From: Brachybacterium vulturis
Lineage (GTDB): Bacteria > Actinomycetota > Actinomycetes > Actinomycetales > Dermabacteraceae
Length of the DNA stretch: 64,000 bases
Assembly: GCF_002407185.1 (NCBI RefSeq)
Contig: NZ_CP023563.1
Span: 1,674,001 to 1,738,000 of the forward strand
Direction of reading: 5' to 3'
The notes below the pieces were generated by a model. The model searched no databases. It was not told the DNA's origin and saw nothing but the letters and a program-made list of their open reading frames with translations. Positions 61,990-64,000 of this stretch are shown piece after piece; position 1 is the first letter of the stretch, and every line of letters starts with the position of its first letter. Position numbers and translations under genes: made by a program.

Positions 61990-63171
61990 GTGGACAGCGC
62001 ACGCCGATGGGCAGGAGTGGTGGCGCTCGCCATCGGGATCTTCGTGCTCATCACCGTCGAGGAGCTGCCCATCGGGGTGCTCAGCGTGATGGCTCCGGAT
62101 CTCGGCGTGAGCGAGGGCGTGGCCGGTCTCGCGGTCACGGTCCCGGGGATCCTCGCCGGCGCGGTCGCCCTGTGCACACCCGTCCTGGTGCGCGGCCTGG
62201 ACCGACGGCTGGTGCTGGTCCTGGCGCTGGCCTCGGTGGCGCTGTCCTGCGCACTGAGCGTCATCGCCCCGACCTTCGCCGTGCTGCTGCTGGCGCGGCT
62301 GTTCGCCGGGGTCGCGATCGGCCTGTACTGGGCGGTGATGGCGATCGTCGCCCTGGGACAGGTGCCCGCGAAGCATGCCGCCCGGGCGCTGACCATCGCC
62401 TTCGCCGGCGCCGGGGGAGCGCTCGTGCTCGGGGTGCCGGTGGCCGCCTGGATCGGCACCCACCTGGGGTGGCGCCTGGCCTTCGCGGTGGTCGGGATCG
62501 TCGCCGCCGGGGTCGCCCTGCTGATCCTGGTGCTGGTCGAGCCGGTCCGCTCCCCGGTGAAGGTGACGGGACGGATGATGCTCGCCGCCGCCCGCACCCG
62601 CGGGGTGCGCTACGCGCTCGGCCTGATCGCGCTGGCGGTGGTGGGACAGTTCCTCACCTACAGCTATATCAGCCCCGTCCTGCTCGAGCGCGCCGGCGTG
62701 GGGCTGGGGGACATCGGGCTGATGCTGCTGGTGTTCGGCGTCGCCGGGCTGGTGGGGAACTTCGCGGTGGGCCCGCTGGTGCGCCGCAGCCCGCCGGTCG
62801 CAGTGCTGGTGGTGGTCACCGGGATCGGCCTGAGCCTGCTCGCCGTGCTGACCGTGATGGACGACCCGCGGCGAGCGCTGGCGGTGATGGCGGGATGGGG
62901 GCTGTGCGTCGGCGCTATCTCGGTGGCGATGCAGGCCTTCATCGGCTCCGAGGCGGGAGAGGTCCTGGAGGAGGCCACGGCGCTGAACAGTGCCGGCTTC
63001 AACACCGCGATCGCGATCGGGGCCCTGATCGGCGGGCTGATCCTCGACGCCGCCGGACTGACCCCGATGATCCTCACCTCGGTGCTGATGGTGGGCGGCG
63101 GGGCGCTGCTGGTCGGGCACTATCTGCGCACCTCCCGGGTCCCGGACCCGGCGGCGTCGCTCAACCGGTGA
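61990..63171 (+). CDS. MFS transporter (DHA1-type, arabinose/drug exporter-like)
   Basis: A 393-residue membrane protein with twelve segments. Features include ITVEELPIGVLSVMAPDLGVSEGVAGLAVTVPGILAG (cut), LLARLFAGVAIGLYWAVMAIVA and GAGGALVLGVPVAAWIGTHLGWRLAF, the motif C region. It may export sugars or drugs. GTG 61990 follows AAGGAG 5 bases upstream. Its 3' end overlaps the acylphosphatase gene by 11 bases on the other strand. Confidence 0.9.
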   Translation: MDSARRWAGVVALAIGIFVLITVEELPIGVLSVMAPDLGVSEGVAGLAVTVPGILAGAVALCTPVLVRGLDRRLVLVLALASVALSCALSVIAPTFAVLLLARLFAGVAIGLYWAVMAIVALGQVPAKHAARALTIAFAGAGGALVLGVPVAAWIGTHLGWRLAFAVVGIVAAGVALLILVLVEPVRSPVKVTGRMMLAAARTRGVRYALGLIALAVVGQFLTYSYISPVLLERAGVGLGDIGLMLLVFGVAGLVGNFAVGPLVRRSPPVAVLVVVTGIGLSLLAVLTVMDDPRRALAVMAGWGLCVGAISVAMQAFIGSEAGEVLEEATALNSAGFNTAIAIGALIGGLILDAAGLTPMILTSVLMVGGGALLVGHYLRTSRVPDPAASLNR

Positions 63172-63460
63172 TCCGGAACGAGGCGACGCCGCGAGGATCC
63201 TCCCGGCGCACGTCGACCCCGTCGACCCGGGCGCCGGAGGGACCCCGGCGCAGCTGAGCGATCATCGCCTCCACGGCCTCGGGGCTGCCCTCGAGCGCCG
63301 CCTCGACGCTGCCGTCCAGCAGGTTCCGCACGGTGCCGCCGACCCCCAGCCGTGCTGCCTCGGCGGCGGCATCCATCCGGAACCCGACCCCCTGCACCCG
63401 GCCCCGCACACGCACGATCCGCCGGACCCGGTCGGCACCGTCCTCGGTGTCCTCGCTCAT
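63161..63460 (-). CDS. acyP: Acylphosphatase
   Basis: A 99-residue enzyme. RVRGRVQGVGFRMDAAAEA carries the phosphate-binding loop and catalytic Arg (R28), and GTVRNLLDGSVEAALEG carries the Asn (N46). It hydrolyses acyl phosphates such as 1,3-bisphosphoglycerate; the physiological role is unsettled. It converges on the MFS gene. ATG 63460 is in the usual place for the family. Confidence 0.93.
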   Translation of the reverse strand: MSEDTEDGADRVRRIVRVRGRVQGVGFRMDAAAEAARLGVGGTVRNLLDGSVEAALEGSPEAVEAMIAQLRRGPSGARVDGVDVRREDPRGVASFRITG

Positions 63461-63652
63461 GCTCGCTCCCGTGTCTCCGCATCCCGCTGCCGGGCCGCGC
63501 CCGGCTCGGCCTCGGCTGTCGCCCGTCGCGCCTCAGCGATCGGCTCTCGTCGGTCGATCCTAGCCGAGCCCGTTCGCGACCTGCCCGTGCGCAGAGGCAC
63601 GGGAGCGGGCAGATGAGGTGGGGATGAGAGTCCCCTCAGAGTCGCCCTGACC

Positions 63653-63681
63653 TTCTGCTTCGCCTCTACGCTGGGTATATC
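63653..63681 (+). promoter_or_regulatory. Candidate promoter of the terminal lipoprotein gene
   Basis: TTCTGC (63653-63658) and TATATC (63676-63681) are 17 bases apart, a sigma70-like arrangement. They lie about 77 bases before the ATG. Upstream, CTGCCCGTGC and GCACGGGAGCGGGCAG can form a hairpin that may end transcription from the right. Confidence 0.4.
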
Positions 63682-63757
63682 CGGCCGCTTCCACGGCCAT
63701 GACCTCGGGACCGCGCCGCAGGGCGGCGGGAGTCCCTCCCCAGGAAGGTGTCCCGCC

Positions 63758-64000
63758 ATGACCCGCACGATCCTCCGTCCCCGCAGCACCGCCCGCGCCG
63801 CCGCGCTCGGCGCGCTCGTGATCGCCCTCGCCGCCGGCTGCGGCGGCACCGAGCAGGGTGAGGACGGTGCCGCCCCTGCGGACGAGCCCGGCACCGCCCA
63901 GGACGGCGGTGCCTCCGACGGCGGCGGCGACTCCGAGGCCGGTGCCCCGGCCGAGGACGACGCCACCGCCGACGGGGCCGCGAGCGATGGCGGAGCGGAG
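63758..64000 (+). CDS. Lipoprotein, 5' part (runs off the window)
   Basis: From ATG 63758 the frame reads through a signal peptide (TRTILRPRSTARAAALGALVIALAAGC, cut) with the lipobox LAAGC, then an acidic linker rich in Gly/Ala/Asp/Glu to the window end. 81 codons are seen. It should be a membrane-anchored exported protein; the functional domain lies outside. An AGGAAGG lies 8-9 bases before the start. The overlapping minus-strand open frame is a shadow. Confidence 0.8.
   Translation, partial: MTRTILRPRSTARAAALGALVIALAAGCGGTEQGEDGAAPADEPGTAQDGGASDGGGDSEAGAPAEDDATADGAASDGGAE

Overview
The window is high-GC DNA, with third codon positions almost all G or C. It carries actinobacterial hallmarks: an Rpf-type muralytic factor, an AfsR/SARP-like regulator, a ydaO-free rpf leader, a DUF2249/NirK cluster and a fruR-fruK-fruA operon. 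The gene set (betT-betB-betA, two BCCT carriers, EfeB, Rpf, GH92 mannosidase) fits a Gram-positive skin, soil or cheese actinobacterium. Brachybacterium or another Dermabacteraceae is my best guess, but I cannot confirm it without a search. It looks chromosomal. No rRNA, complete tRNA, CRISPR array or intact insertion sequence was seen.

Left part (1-11 kb): the 3' end of a DyP-type peroxidase (EfeB), a small unknown gene, an ABC-F ATPase, and the leftward choline-to-glycine-betaine operon betT-betB-betA with a TetR/BetI-like palindrome upstream. These are followed by a flavin reductase, a small membrane protein and a lipoprotein.

Accessory region (about 11-25.6 kb): a type I restriction-modification operon of four overlapping or abutting genes. 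An unusual protein with an N-terminal DNA-binding-like segment, a degenerate methylase-like middle and an S-like tail comes first, followed by hsdM, a compositionally mosaic hsdS and hsdR. A DUF3800 pseudogene broken by two in-frame stops follows. Next come a paralogue of the small gene at 1.1 kb, a quinone oxidoreductase, and a decayed betA-betB chimera, so that the order small gene / inserted gene / betA-betB is repeated at both places. A low-GC membrane protein, a 632-residue coiled-coil protein of unknown function, a GIY-YIG fragment apparently cut by an ISL3-type transposase remnant, and a heptanucleotide tandem repeat close the region. This is the part most like a defence or recombination hotspot.

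Middle (25.6-46.9 kb): a DHA2 efflux pump and a TDT carrier diverging over a palindrome; a DHFR-like protein with a DUF899 protein; a nitrite/NO cluster (DUF2249, a Cys-rich regulator, and a membrane-cupredoxin-NirK fusion); a quinol-monooxygenase-like gene; a SurA-like lipoprotein; a methyltransferase-flavin monooxygenase pair diverging from a large AfsR-like regulator; a sugar isomerase/Gfo-Idh-MocA pair; Rpf; lysoplasmalogenase; a small stress-type protein; and a baeRF-family protein.

Right part (46.9-64 kb): a mismatch uracil glycosylase, thymidine kinase, a GH92 family mannosidase without a visible signal peptide, a TIGR02206 membrane protein, the fruR-fruK-fruA fructose operon with a four-copy CCCACA operator, a second BCCT carrier, a phosphoribosyltransferase, a DUF808 protein, an NAD(P)-binding protein, an MFS exporter, acylphosphatase, and the start of a lipoprotein that runs off the window.

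All calls come from reading the sequence and recalling family features. No database search was made.
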